From contig JADLHA010000022.1 in the NCBI GenBank assembly GCA_020848995.1, positions 22,003 through 86,002 of the forward strand: 64,000 nt of DNA, written 5' to 3'. Positions within the stretch are counted from its first letter, which is position 1, and each line of letters opens with the position of its first letter. The notes beneath the pieces were generated by a model, which was not told the DNA's origin, ran no database searches, and saw only the letters and a program-made list of their open reading frames with translations. This DNA comes from Saprospiraceae bacterium. GTDB lineage: Bacteria; Bacteroidota; Bacteroidia; Chitinophagales; Saprospiraceae. The position numbers were made by a program, and so were the translations under genes. This document shows positions 54,571 to 63,677 of the stretch, piece after piece.

Positions 54571-57500
54571 TCAACGCACCACCGCAATTTTGTGAATGTC
54601 CGTTCCGCCTTTCGAGGTAATCCGGACGAAATAATTGCCAGGTTCCAGATCGCGGAGGTCAAGCGTGTGCACCTCGCGGTGTGTGCGCACAGCCAGCCGC
54701 AACCTGCCGTTGAGGTCAAACAACTCCAAGGTAGCAGGATCATCTGGGCCTGACCAGGACCAGACGCTCAGGCGATCGCGCACCGGGTTGGGCAGAACAC
54801 TCGTGGCGTGTGCCCCATGGGTCCGCCTTTGGCTGTCTTCCCGACTGCTGCGACTCACCTGCTCCTCATCCCCATTGCCGAACTCGCCAATGCCAATTTT
54901 GGGATATTCCGGACAGAGCACCGGAGAGAGCACTTCAACGTACTGCAACCTGGTAAGCGCATTCGTTCCGTTGGTATTGCGAACGGTGAGTTTCACCGTG
55001 TATTTTCCCTTTTTATCAAAGCGTACCTTGGGATTTTTTTCGGAGGATATCGCGGGATTTCCACTTTCAAACTGCCAGTCCCAAGAAATGACGTCGATGG
55101 AAGACCTGTCAAAGAACTGTACATCCAGAGGAGCACATCCCCTGAGTGTGTCTGCTGCGTAGTTCACCTTTGGAATGAGGTAAACAGCAATTTTTTTGTC
55201 GAACGTGTCCCAGCCACATTCGTTTTGCACCACGAGGCGCACGTCAAATTCGCCTTCAGCCCCATACTCGTGTTCCGGGTCCTTGTCGAAACTGATCTGG
55301 CTGTCGCCAAAATCCCAGAAGTAATTGGAAGCCCTCTGTGCCTGATTGGTAAACAACACTTTAAAACCGGTGATCGCATTGACAAACTCGGCCATTGGCA
55401 GGTCGTTGACCTCGATAAAACCCGGGAGCCCGATGGAATCGCTGAACAATGGGTTATAAGCTACGAGGCTCACGTCGAAAACTCCAATGGAGTTGTAGGT
55501 GACCAGCGGGTCGCGTGCGGTACTGGTTGCAGGGTTGCCACCGGGAAAATACCAGCGAAAATCGGTAGCTGCTGCGGTAGACTGATTTTGAAAACGCACG
55601 GCGTAGGGCAAACAACCCTTTTGTTCCTCCACCTGGAATCCAGCCACAGGTTTGTCGCCAATGGTCAACTGGCTAAAGGCCGTATCGCTGCCACATCCGT
55701 TTGAACTGATGTACATCACATCAAAGCGTCCCTGAGCGTAGGTGTGGCTGGGATTGGGAGCGGTGGAAGTAGAACCATCGCCAAAATCCCAGTAATGCTC
55801 CTTTCCATATCGGGTCGTATTGGCAAAATCTACCACATTCCCGTTTAACGAAAAATCAAAAGATGCATCGGGCAGGCTATCGATGGTGATGTACATCGTT
55901 TTCGTAAGGCCATGATGGTAGCGCGAGGCATAAACCGTTAGCCTCACATCGTAAACACCGGGTAAGTCGTAGCGTACGACCGGATTGGCAGAAAGCGACA
56001 CGCTGGGCGATCCACCCGGGAATGACCATTCCCACCTCCGCACATTGTTCGTCGACCTGTCAAAAAATTTGATGAAGCGCGGGGCGCATCCACCCGTGGT
56101 GTCGGCTTCAAAATCAGCGGTTGGAATGCTGACGATGGAAATCTGCTTTTTTACCACGTGCGTTCCGCAGTCATTTACGACGCGCATCGTTACCGTGTAT
56201 GTCGTGTCGTAGTCGTACACGTGATAGGGGTTGGCATCTTCACTCGTATTGCCGTCGCCAAAATCCCAGAAATATGAATCGGCCCTGACAGACTGATCAA
56301 TGAAGAAGACTTCGCGGCCCTGGTTGCCATAGGAAAAACCCGCCACGGGCTTGTCGTTGACTTCGATGTATCCAATTTTGACTTCGGTAGCCTCGCAACG
56401 GCTGTTGGATGCCTTCAGAGTCACTTCCCAGGTTCCCGGAACGCGATAGACCACGACGGGATTTTGCAAGTTTGAACTCGACGGCGTTCCGCCGGGAAAT
56501 GACCATTCCCATTTATCGACAAAAGTCGACAGGTCTTGGAAGCGGACCGTCAAAGGCTGACAACCATAAGTCACATCGGACGAAAAGTCTGCCGTCGGGG
56601 CATCCGAACCGGGGCATATCGACAGGCAACCCGACTCGACCAGGCTGTTGATGTTGACGTAGTTGTTCAGGCTAAAAACGGAAGCTGCCGACCAGTGTGC
56701 GCTTCCGTTGATGACCGGCGCCATGATGGTCGGAGAAATTTCCGGGTCGTGGAACATGCTCCAGTTGTGGCCGAGTTCGTGCGCCTGAAGTGTAAGGTAA
56801 TTGCCCTGGCGGCCTCCGGCTGCAATGTAATCGCTGCAAACGTTGTACGGCTGCACATTGCAGACCTGCGACAGGTACGCCACACCGATGACGCCGGTCC
56901 GGAATTTGTCGGTCCAGTTGGTGGCCACTTCAAAGGCAGTCCCGCTAAAAATTGAAGTTCCCACTTGCGTAAAAACTTCCAATTGCTCGAAGATATCGCG
57001 GATCCCAGCCCAGGGGTCGCGCTGGATGTCGTCAGCCACCCAGGTGCCGGTAACCTGATATTCGTACTGGTGTTCGAATTCGTTGTCGAAAACGGTCTGC
57101 ACGTCCGCCATGATGGATAGCATCTGGTTTTCTGCACCTGCAACCGATCCGTATTTATTAAACATGGTGATGTCGGCAGCCAATGCAATCTGCACTTCAA
57201 CACATTTTGGGCACCGGGCACCGCTGCGGTAGTTCAGCTCTTGATTCTTGTTGTCGATATGCCTTTGCCCCTCACGAATGCGGTCATCGAGTACATCGGC
57301 TCCACAGGAGACGCCCTTCACGGGGACGACATCGGACTGGCGGTATAAAAAGAACTGGTGTGAAGCAGGAAGCTGATCCGACAGACTCGCATGGTTCACC
57401 GGTTCAATAAAATAGCGCTCATGGCGATCGTCGATCATCAATTTCAGGAATCCGTCAGCCAGTGACATGGAAACCAGCGAGTTGTTTTGCCCGGCAAGGT

Positions 57501-57837
57501 GGCCTTTAAAGGTGCGAAAATCCTTTCGCGCCGGCAGGCGTGTAGGCTGCCTGGGGTCGCTGCTGTTTCGCACGGCACTGGGCGAAAGCAGGCTGTATTC
57601 AAACAACTCGAGTTGCCAGCTTTGACGGGGTGTGCGCAGGGTAATGCGCTTTACGTTGCCGGGAAGGTCGTCGATGGCCTGGCGCACGGTCTCCGGATCC
57701 AGCGACAGCACCTCAAAGCGGTTGAGGTGCAACTGCGTGAGCGGATCGACCTTCGCAGAAATGGGCTTCAGAGTAACTGACTGCCCGGAAAGAAGGATGC
57801 AAGGCAAGAATAAAAACAAGGTAAAGACTTTGTGCAT
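54571..57837 (-). CDS. Secreted metzincin (reprolysin-type) protease with seven PKD domains and T9SS tail
   Basis: The 1,088-residue protein has a signal peptide (ends LLSGQS), a prodomain with SCGADVLDD (Cys178; ADAM-like cysteine-switch position) and a metzincin domain. Its zinc site is intact: HELGHNWSMFHD (His353, Glu354, His357, His363), with Met-turn TIMAPV. Position 8 of the motif is Ser instead of the usual Gly. Seven alternating PKD domains (residues about 425-990) and a type A sorting domain (SVLPNPVRDRLSVWSW ... LEPGNYFVRITS) follow. It probably acts at the cell surface or outside as a zinc protease kept inactive until the prodomain is removed (inference). Confidence 0.9.
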   Translation of the reverse strand: MHKVFTLFLFLPCILLSGQSVTLKPISAKVDPLTQLHLNRFEVLSLDPETVRQAIDDLPGNVKRITLRTPRQSWQLELFEYSLLSPSAVRNSSDPRQPTRLPARKDFRTFKGHLAGQNNSLVSMSLADGFLKLMIDDRHERYFIEPVNHASLSDQLPASHQFFLYRQSDVVPVKGVSCGADVLDDRIREGQRHIDNKNQELNYRSGARCPKCVEVQIALAADITMFNKYGSVAGAENQMLSIMADVQTVFDNEFEHQYEYQVTGTWVADDIQRDPWAGIRDIFEQLEVFTQVGTSIFSGTAFEVATNWTDKFRTGVIGVAYLSQVCNVQPYNVCSDYIAAGGRQGNYLTLQAHELGHNWSMFHDPEISPTIMAPVINGSAHWSAASVFSLNNYVNINSLVESGCLSICPGSDAPTADFSSDVTYGCQPLTVRFQDLSTFVDKWEWSFPGGTPSSSNLQNPVVVYRVPGTWEVTLKASNSRCEATEVKIGYIEVNDKPVAGFSYGNQGREVFFIDQSVRADSYFWDFGDGNTSEDANPYHVYDYDTTYTVTMRVVNDCGTHVVKKQISIVSIPTADFEADTTGGCAPRFIKFFDRSTNNVRRWEWSFPGGSPSVSLSANPVVRYDLPGVYDVRLTVYASRYHHGLTKTMYITIDSLPDASFDFSLNGNVVDFANTTRYGKEHYWDFGDGSTSTAPNPSHTYAQGRFDVMYISSNGCGSDTAFSQLTIGDKPVAGFQVEEQKGCLPYAVRFQNQSTAAATDFRWYFPGGNPATSTARDPLVTYNSIGVFDVSLVAYNPLFSDSIGLPGFIEVNDLPMAEFVNAITGFKVLFTNQAQRASNYFWDFGDSQISFDKDPEHEYGAEGEFDVRLVVQNECGWDTFDKKIAVYLIPKVNYAADTLRGCAPLDVQFFDRSSIDVISWDWQFESGNPAISSEKNPKVRFDKKGKYTVKLTVRNTNGTNALTRLQYVEVLSPVLCPEYPKIGIGEFGNGDEEQVSRSSREDSQRRTHGAHATSVLPNPVRDRLSVWSWSGPDDPATLELFDLNGRLRLAVRTHREVHTLDLRDLEPGNYFVRITSKGGTDIHKIAVVR

Positions 57838-58072
57838 GGAGGGAGTTTTAGAGTACCAAGTGGTAAAAAACGTATAGTATAGTGTTTTTTGTAATGTGTA
57901 ATTTGATGAATTACAATAGTCAATCTGATTGGCAGGGGTATTCTGCGCGAGCGCTCAATTTAGGCATTCTGTCCGGACTTGGCAAATATTTTAACAATTG
58001 CCTTGCACGACAAGGTCAGGATGGAGCACTGGGGGATGCTCCCCAAAGGCTCATATGGAAAAAAACAAATAC

Positions 58073-59545
58073 TCAATTGGGGATGCAGAGCCGGTTGGTA
58101 CTGAGCTCCCCGCTGGGTATTGGCCAGATGTAGTTTGAAGCATTCACGGGCACTTCCGGTGCCCGGCCAATGCTCCCTGTTTTTTCCGGCAGCGGCAGCA
58201 AATTGCGCTGGAGGTCCTGCAGACGCAGACCCTCGCCGAGGAATTCGACGCGGCGCTCCGTTGACAGGCTCTGTTGAAGTTGTTCTGCTGTGGCAATGTC
58301 TGCATCTGAAAATGCAAAAGACGGATTTGAACGCTGGCGTACGGCTTTCAACAATTCCCTTGCGCCGTCCAATTCTCCCAGATGGGTCAGCCCCTCGGCG
58401 CAATTGAGCAAGACCTCTGCATAGCGCATTACCGGAACATAGTCCCTGAAGGGTGCCGAAGTGATCCGGAACTTAGTCAGGATGCGATGTCCCGCCGGAC
58501 TTAGCCCTCTCAGCTTGCTTCGGGCATCGTCCGCCGTGGTGAAAACCTCGTGGTAGCCGATGCCTTCCGGAGCAAGAAAGATGATCGGCTGGGTGACGTA
58601 GTTAAATGCAAGCGCATACTGCGGTGGAGGAGTTTCTGTCGTCGTATTGGCAAAGGCAGTAGTAAATATGGCTTCAACCCCGGTATAATTGCCGGAAAAC
58701 AGGGAAGCTACGTCCGATTCCAACGCATGCATACCACAGCCCGACACGAAACGGAAAGGAGGCTGCGCGGGAACGATTTTTCTGGCTTCCTCCACCACCT
58801 TGGCGTACAAACCCATATTTAGATAAACCCTGGTCTTGACGGCCACAGCGGTACTGCGCCTGGCACGGGTCACATTGCGCAACTCGTCGCCGTAGCATTC
58901 GGGCAATGCCGCTTCGGCCGCGTCCAGATCCCCAAGGATCCGGGCATATACTTCTGCGACGGAACTCCTGGCCAGGTCATTGTAACCAGCTGATATAATG
59001 GGATGCAGTCGAAGGGGCACCCCGGGTGCATTGGGATCCTGACGATAGGGTCTGGCATACGTCTGAACCAGGCTCAGGTAACAAAGGGCCCTGACAAATC
59101 TTGCTTCACCGATGTACTGTTTTGCAATACTGTCGTTGACGATGGTTTGTTTGCCCATTTGGTCCATTAAAATGTTGGAAGCATTGATGGCAGAATAGGC
59201 AGCAGCCCACATGTCGTTTACGTATTCGCTGGTTGATGCAACATTTTGGTTCCAGATCGCCGAACCGGTGGCTGCGTTGCCGTCGTTTTGGCCAAACTCG
59301 CCTGCGCGCTGCTCGTTGAAAATGATGAAACGGCCTCCGTAAAAATTGGGATTTTGCAATTTTCCGTACAGGTTATTGACCTGCGCCAGGATCTTTTCCG
59401 GAGTATCAAATGCCCTTTCTTCGGGCAGCAGCGTCGTCGGGTTGGTTTCCAGAAAATCGTCCGAACACGACGTCAGTACGAACGTTGCGGATAGCATCGC
59501 AAGGATGATGAAACGGTCAGCAAATCGCATCATATTCTTTACCAT
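58073..59545 (-). CDS. SusD/RagB-family outer membrane lipoprotein
   Basis: A 490-residue lipoprotein: MVKNMMRFADRFIILAMLSATFVLTSC gives a lipobox with Cys27, followed by SDDFLETNPTTLLP, the typical SusD start. TPR-like helices (IGEARFVRALCYLSLVQTYARPY) and the C-terminal RYAEVLLNCAEGLTHLGEL, ERRVEFLGEGLRLQDLQR and NYIWPIPSGELSTN are all family features. It caps the SusC channel at the cell surface and captures oligomeric nutrients. Its ATG is one base after the SusC stop, so translation is coupled. The length is normal for the family. Confidence 0.95.
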   Translation of the reverse strand: MVKNMMRFADRFIILAMLSATFVLTSCSDDFLETNPTTLLPEERAFDTPEKILAQVNNLYGKLQNPNFYGGRFIIFNEQRAGEFGQNDGNAATGSAIWNQNVASTSEYVNDMWAAAYSAINASNILMDQMGKQTIVNDSIAKQYIGEARFVRALCYLSLVQTYARPYRQDPNAPGVPLRLHPIISAGYNDLARSSVAEVYARILGDLDAAEAALPECYGDELRNVTRARRSTAVAVKTRVYLNMGLYAKVVEEARKIVPAQPPFRFVSGCGMHALESDVASLFSGNYTGVEAIFTTAFANTTTETPPPQYALAFNYVTQPIIFLAPEGIGYHEVFTTADDARSKLRGLSPAGHRILTKFRITSAPFRDYVPVMRYAEVLLNCAEGLTHLGELDGARELLKAVRQRSNPSFAFSDADIATAEQLQQSLSTERRVEFLGEGLRLQDLQRNLLPLPEKTGSIGRAPEVPVNASNYIWPIPSGELSTNRLCIPN

Positions 59546-59546
59546 G

Positions 59547-62500
59547 TCAAAAGCCAATGTTGAAACCGGCTGAGAACACCTGAGCGTTCGGAGGCACATT
59601 CTGGTCTTTGCCGGTGTGAATGGAATTCCCGTTGATGCTCACCTCGGGATCTGATCCGCGGTAGCCCGTCAAGGTCAGCAGGTTGGTAGCCTGTACAAAT
59701 ACCCGGGCCGAATGCAGTTTCCCTTCGAGACCCAGTGAGTTCAGCGGTACCTGGTAAGCAAGTAACAGATTTTTGAGTTTGAGATAATCTCCCCGTTCAA
59801 CTTTTGACGTCGATGAAAACGAGAAACCCGCCGAAACGTTATCTCCGTAATACAATTTTTGAATTTCCGTTTTTTGTCCCGGTGTGGTCCACCGGTTTTT
59901 GATGAAAACGCCGTTGTTAAAATAGCGCTGATCGCTGTTGGTTGCCCTCGTGCCGTTGTACAGGAAATGCCCGCCCGCAAAGCTCCACTGGATTTGCAAT
60001 TCGAGTTTGCCATATTGCAGCCGGTTGGTAAACCCTCCGTACCACTTTGGAAGTGAAGGCCCTTGCATGACGCCGTCGAGGTAGTTGTCGATGGCGGGAG
60101 CCGGACTTCCGTCGAGATAGGTCCACTTGGGCGAACCAATGTGGTTGTATTGAACGGTTTTGCCTTCGCGGTTTTGAAACATCATCAGCCCGTTGTCCGG
60201 ATTTACCCCGAGACAGGGCACCGCAAAGATGGAGCCTGCTGAATGACCTTCCCTGGTCATGTTTTGTACGCCAAATATGCTTGGAACGTAAATGTCGCTC
60301 ACCAGTTCCGTTACCTCGTTGATCAATGTAGATGCGTTGCATTGCAAGGTCCATCGCCACGGGCCGTGGCGCACCAAATTCGCTTCTACCATGAACTCAA
60401 GTCCTCTGTTGGTCATTTTTCCAACATTTGCGTTGACGTAGTTACCCGGAATGCCTGTCGATAAGGCCTGAGGGGCCTTCAGGATGAGGTCCCGGGAAGC
60501 ATTGTGAAAATAGTCGAGCTCAATCTGCAATCGCTGATCAAACAAGCTCGCACTCAGACCCACATTGGCCTTTAGCGTACTTTCCCATTTGAGTTCCGGA
60601 TTGGCTGCCTGTGCGAAATAGAGTATGGGGTTTCCGGCGTACGTATTGGATCCATACAATCCCATGGCAGGATAAGCGCCGATTTCGCTGTTGCCCACCA
60701 GGCCGTAACTCGCACGCAGGCGCAACTGACCAAACGCCTTTGCCAGAAAGCCCTTGCTGAAAAATTTCTCCTGGTCAAGGCTCCAGCCCGCTGAGGCTCC
60801 CATGAAATTGCCGAAACGCCTGCCGTCAGCCAGCGCAGACAGCCCGTCGCGCCTGAAGCTGAGGGCAACAAAATATCGCTTGTCGAAATCGTAACTCAGG
60901 TAAGACAAGTATGATAGCAGGGTGTTCTCTGTCGCCACGTTGCCATAAGGAGCAATGTTGACAAATCCGCCCTGGTAATTCTCGTAATAGGGGTCGGTGA
61001 TGTTGCTGCGTTGTGCTCCCCAGCCAAGGATCTCGGTTCTCAACTGCTCTTGACCGGCAATCAGTTGAAGCCGGTGCCTTTCGCCCAGCGGCACGTCCCA
61101 GGTGAGCTGGTTGCGCCATTCGGTGCGGTAAAATTTGGTAAAGGCGTTGGTGGCGATGCCATTGGACGAGGCTCCCCCACCATGAATGGGGTTGAGAAAG
61201 GACTGGTTTTCCGATTGCAGGTGATTGATTCCGTAACTGGATTTAAAGTGCAACCGGGGCATGATCTTCCAGGTGGCAAAAAAATTGCCGATCAGCGCGT
61301 TGTTTTCGGAACTGCTGAGGTCGAGTTTCTGCACCATAGCCAGGTTGTAGGCATTGATGGTACCAATGGTCGCAGGATTGTTTGCCCCGTAACCTATGCT
61401 AATCTTGTTTTGAATGCTGAATGATCCATCCTCGCGGTACACCGGCACATTGGGTGGCAGCACATAGGTCATTCTTCCCAGGGGTTCGTTGGTGATGTAT
61501 TCCGAATTGTAGGACGAAGCACCCAGCGAATAGCTTGCAATGGCGCCCGTGTTGGGGCCCTCGTTGAAACCGTTGGCATATGTTACCAGCGCTCCCACAC
61601 TCAGGTGGTCGTTGAGCCGGTTCTCGATGTTCAGACGGGTGGCATATCGCTCGTATCGATTGTTGCGGATAAAGCTGTTCTGATCGGTATAGCCAAAGGA
61701 GAAATAGTAACTCGTCGAGTGGTTGGCACCCGACACACTCAGGTTGTGACTGTGCGAATAGCCGGGGCGGTAGGCCACGTCGTACCAGGAAGTATTGACG
61801 ATGCTGCCGTCGGCCCTCCTCATCAGGGCGTAACCCGGCTGCAGGCCGGCATTGGCCATCGCCTCGTTCTTGATGGCAACGTAATCTTCGGCCCCGAGCA
61901 ATTCCGGAAGGTTGTATGGCGTGCTTCGGCTGAGCCAGTTGTCGTACTGCACCCTGACCCTGCCCTTCCGGCCGCGCTTCGTGGTGATGACCATCACGCC
62001 ATTGGCAGCGCGGGATCCATACAGTGCCGCCGCAGAGGCATCTTTCAGTACATCGACGGTCTCAATGTCATTTGGGTTGAGATCGGAGAGTGGGTTGTTC
62101 CCGATCAGGCCTCCGATCGATCCGACAAACATGGCTACCCCGTCTACGACGACCAGGGGGTAAAGCCCTGAAGTAATTGAATGGATGCCCCGGATGCGCA
62201 GTACGGGGGTTTGGTTCAGCACTCCGCTGGGCTGAATGACATCCAGTCCCGTCAGTTGGCCGCCGAGGAGCTGATCAAAACTCACAACCGGCCTGGACTG
62301 CAAGGGCGCCAGCGACAATTGTGCACCGGCACCGGCATATTCCGATTTTTTCTGTACGGTATATCCACTGCGGACGACCACCTCGCTGAGTTGTGTCCGG
62401 ATTCCATCGAGGGCAATTTCCAGAAATTCATCCCGCTCCAGATTGATTTCCCTTTTCGTATATCCCGTAAGCTGGACGGAGAGGGTTTGTGGGAACCGGT

Positions 62501-62726
62501 CGGGCACGAGCAGCGAAAATTCCCCAAGCACATTGCTGAACGCTTCGCTTCCGGAAACTGAAGTGGTGATGGCGGCCCCCTCCAAGGGTGTGCGGTTTGA
62601 TGCATCGACCACTTTGCCGCGCAAAGTGATCTCCTGCGCATGCAGCATTCCGGCAAGGAGGAAAAGCCCTGTCAATAGACAGCAAAAGCGTACAGAAAAC
62701 GTCGGGAATTGGCGAGCGAGGTGCAT
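59547..62726 (-). CDS. SusC/RagA-family TonB-dependent outer membrane transporter
   Basis: The 1,059-residue product has a signal peptide (ends MLHAQ), a carboxypeptidase-regulatory-like N-terminal domain (EITLRGKVVDASNRTPLEGAAITT), the SusC plug (LLGGQLTGLDVIQPSG, LYPLVVVDGVAMF, NPNDIETVDVLKDASAAALYGSRAANGVMVITTKRG) and the barrel ending in Phe (VFSAGFNIGF). With SusD it forms a TonB-driven importer. No glycoside hydrolase or peptidase lies beside it in the window, so the substrate class is open. ATG 62726 is chosen over an upstream start at 62816; a promoter element lies at 62766-62773. Confidence 0.96.
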   Translation of the reverse strand: MHLARQFPTFSVRFCCLLTGLFLLAGMLHAQEITLRGKVVDASNRTPLEGAAITTSVSGSEAFSNVLGEFSLLVPDRFPQTLSVQLTGYTKREINLERDEFLEIALDGIRTQLSEVVVRSGYTVQKKSEYAGAGAQLSLAPLQSRPVVSFDQLLGGQLTGLDVIQPSGVLNQTPVLRIRGIHSITSGLYPLVVVDGVAMFVGSIGGLIGNNPLSDLNPNDIETVDVLKDASAAALYGSRAANGVMVITTKRGRKGRVRVQYDNWLSRSTPYNLPELLGAEDYVAIKNEAMANAGLQPGYALMRRADGSIVNTSWYDVAYRPGYSHSHNLSVSGANHSTSYYFSFGYTDQNSFIRNNRYERYATRLNIENRLNDHLSVGALVTYANGFNEGPNTGAIASYSLGASSYNSEYITNEPLGRMTYVLPPNVPVYREDGSFSIQNKISIGYGANNPATIGTINAYNLAMVQKLDLSSSENNALIGNFFATWKIMPRLHFKSSYGINHLQSENQSFLNPIHGGGASSNGIATNAFTKFYRTEWRNQLTWDVPLGERHRLQLIAGQEQLRTEILGWGAQRSNITDPYYENYQGGFVNIAPYGNVATENTLLSYLSYLSYDFDKRYFVALSFRRDGLSALADGRRFGNFMGASAGWSLDQEKFFSKGFLAKAFGQLRLRASYGLVGNSEIGAYPAMGLYGSNTYAGNPILYFAQAANPELKWESTLKANVGLSASLFDQRLQIELDYFHNASRDLILKAPQALSTGIPGNYVNANVGKMTNRGLEFMVEANLVRHGPWRWTLQCNASTLINEVTELVSDIYVPSIFGVQNMTREGHSAGSIFAVPCLGVNPDNGLMMFQNREGKTVQYNHIGSPKWTYLDGSPAPAIDNYLDGVMQGPSLPKWYGGFTNRLQYGKLELQIQWSFAGGHFLYNGTRATNSDQRYFNNGVFIKNRWTTPGQKTEIQKLYYGDNVSAGFSFSSTSKVERGDYLKLKNLLLAYQVPLNSLGLEGKLHSARVFVQATNLLTLTGYRGSDPEVSINGNSIHTGKDQNVPPNAQVFSAGFNIGF

Positions 62727-63124
62727 TTTACGGGTGTTTTCTTTAGCCCCAGTCCGGGAAGGAACCAAAGGTAATCGCCTGGCATACCAGCTCGGGCTAA
62801 ATCTTGCAAAACCCACTTATGGATGGATGAAAACCACCTTCCCTTGTGTAAAAAGTCACCTTTAGCGGGATGAATTTCAGAACCTCGCTTACAAAAGAAG
62901 CCTCCTTCCGGATCAGCGTGAATTTCCCCTGCCCCATCCTGCGTGACCTGTCAGGCAAACGAGGTCGATCAGGCGCGACAATAATGCCCCGAACGGAAAC
63001 GGAACCGTCATTCAGGTAAAAGCTTCGGTCGTATCTTGTCTCCGCAATGAAAAGTGGGCTGTGGACGACGGGGTTTCCCCTAACTGATTTCTCTGATCCG
63101 GCGGAAAAATCATGTGCGTTTCCC
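62727..63124. other. Intergenic region between susC and the cytochrome lipoprotein gene
   Basis: This 398-base gap carries the SusC promoter element and, presumably, the promoter of the plus-strand cytochrome gene. A minus-strand open frame at 62797-63273 crosses the cytochrome gene and has no recognisable domain; I treat it as non-coding. No hairpin or repeat stood out. Confidence 0.45.
62766..62773 (-). promoter_or_regulatory. Bacteroidota -7 element upstream of susC
   Basis: TACCTTTG on the minus strand matches TAnnTTTG exactly, 40 bases before ATG 62726. A -33 TTTG at the right spacing was not found. Confidence 0.5.
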
Positions 63125-63598
63125 ATGAACCTTTGGCTGGTCCTGATGGCCGGACTACTGGTGTCCTGTGGGCAGCAAGCAGACGAAGGGGTGCAAGGCC
63201 AATGGCTCCGGGGAACCCAAAAAGAAAAACTGGAAATGATCGAACGCCAGCTGCGGGGATTCGATGTCGCCATGGTCGAGATAGGCTATCGATATCAGGA
63301 GTTGTACTGGGCCGGTGTCGAAAAAAACTGGGATTACGCACAATACCAGTTGGAGAAGATCGCATTGGTCATGGAATGCGGTCTCGAGCGAAGGCCGCGC
63401 CGCCGGGCATCGGCTGAAGACTTTTTAAGGAACGCTCTGCCCCCGGTCAAAGCGTCGGCAGAAGCGCGCGACAGCATGCGGTTTTTCGTTTCATTTGATT
63501 CCCTCACCGCTGGATGCAACCAATGTCATGCAAAGGAAAAATTGCCGTACTTTGCTGTCCGCCGGCCATTGACCAAGCCCTCGCCCATCGGAAAATGA
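63125..63598 (+). CDS. c-type cytochrome-like lipoprotein
   Basis: The 157-residue product starts MNLWLVLMAGLLVSC, a lipoprotein signal with Cys15. A helical domain of about 110 residues follows, then one haem-attachment motif CNQCH about 26 residues before the C-terminus (FDSLTAGCNQCHAKE). The late position of CxxCH and the four-helix-like region recall class II cytochromes. Electron-transfer partners are not in the window. ATG 63125 is favoured because the lipobox follows at the usual distance. Confidence 0.82.
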   Translation: MNLWLVLMAGLLVSCGQQADEGVQGQWLRGTQKEKLEMIERQLRGFDVAMVEIGYRYQELYWAGVEKNWDYAQYQLEKIALVMECGLERRPRRRASAEDFLRNALPPVKASAEARDSMRFFVSFDSLTAGCNQCHAKEKLPYFAVRRPLTKPSPIGK

Positions 63599-63677
63599 AC
63601 GAACTACAGATCAGCAACGTGCATCAAAGTCAAAGGCGAACGGCCGGTCACTAACCATCAACTGTCAACATCCCGCC

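Larger units (their letters stand above)
51221..57837 (-). repeat. Tandem gene duplication (two 3.2-kb paralogues)
   Basis: The two adjacent minus-strand genes share the same domain order over their whole length, with a 104-base spacer. The domain-by-domain match (prodomain, metzincin, seven PKD units, sorting domain) shows that the complete architecture existed before duplication. Confidence 0.85.

Noticed and set aside
62797..63273. A 158-codon minus-strand frame upstream of susC
   Set aside because: It crosses the cytochrome gene, has no recognisable domain and a low-complexity composition; the plus-strand cytochrome has a lipobox and CxxCH.
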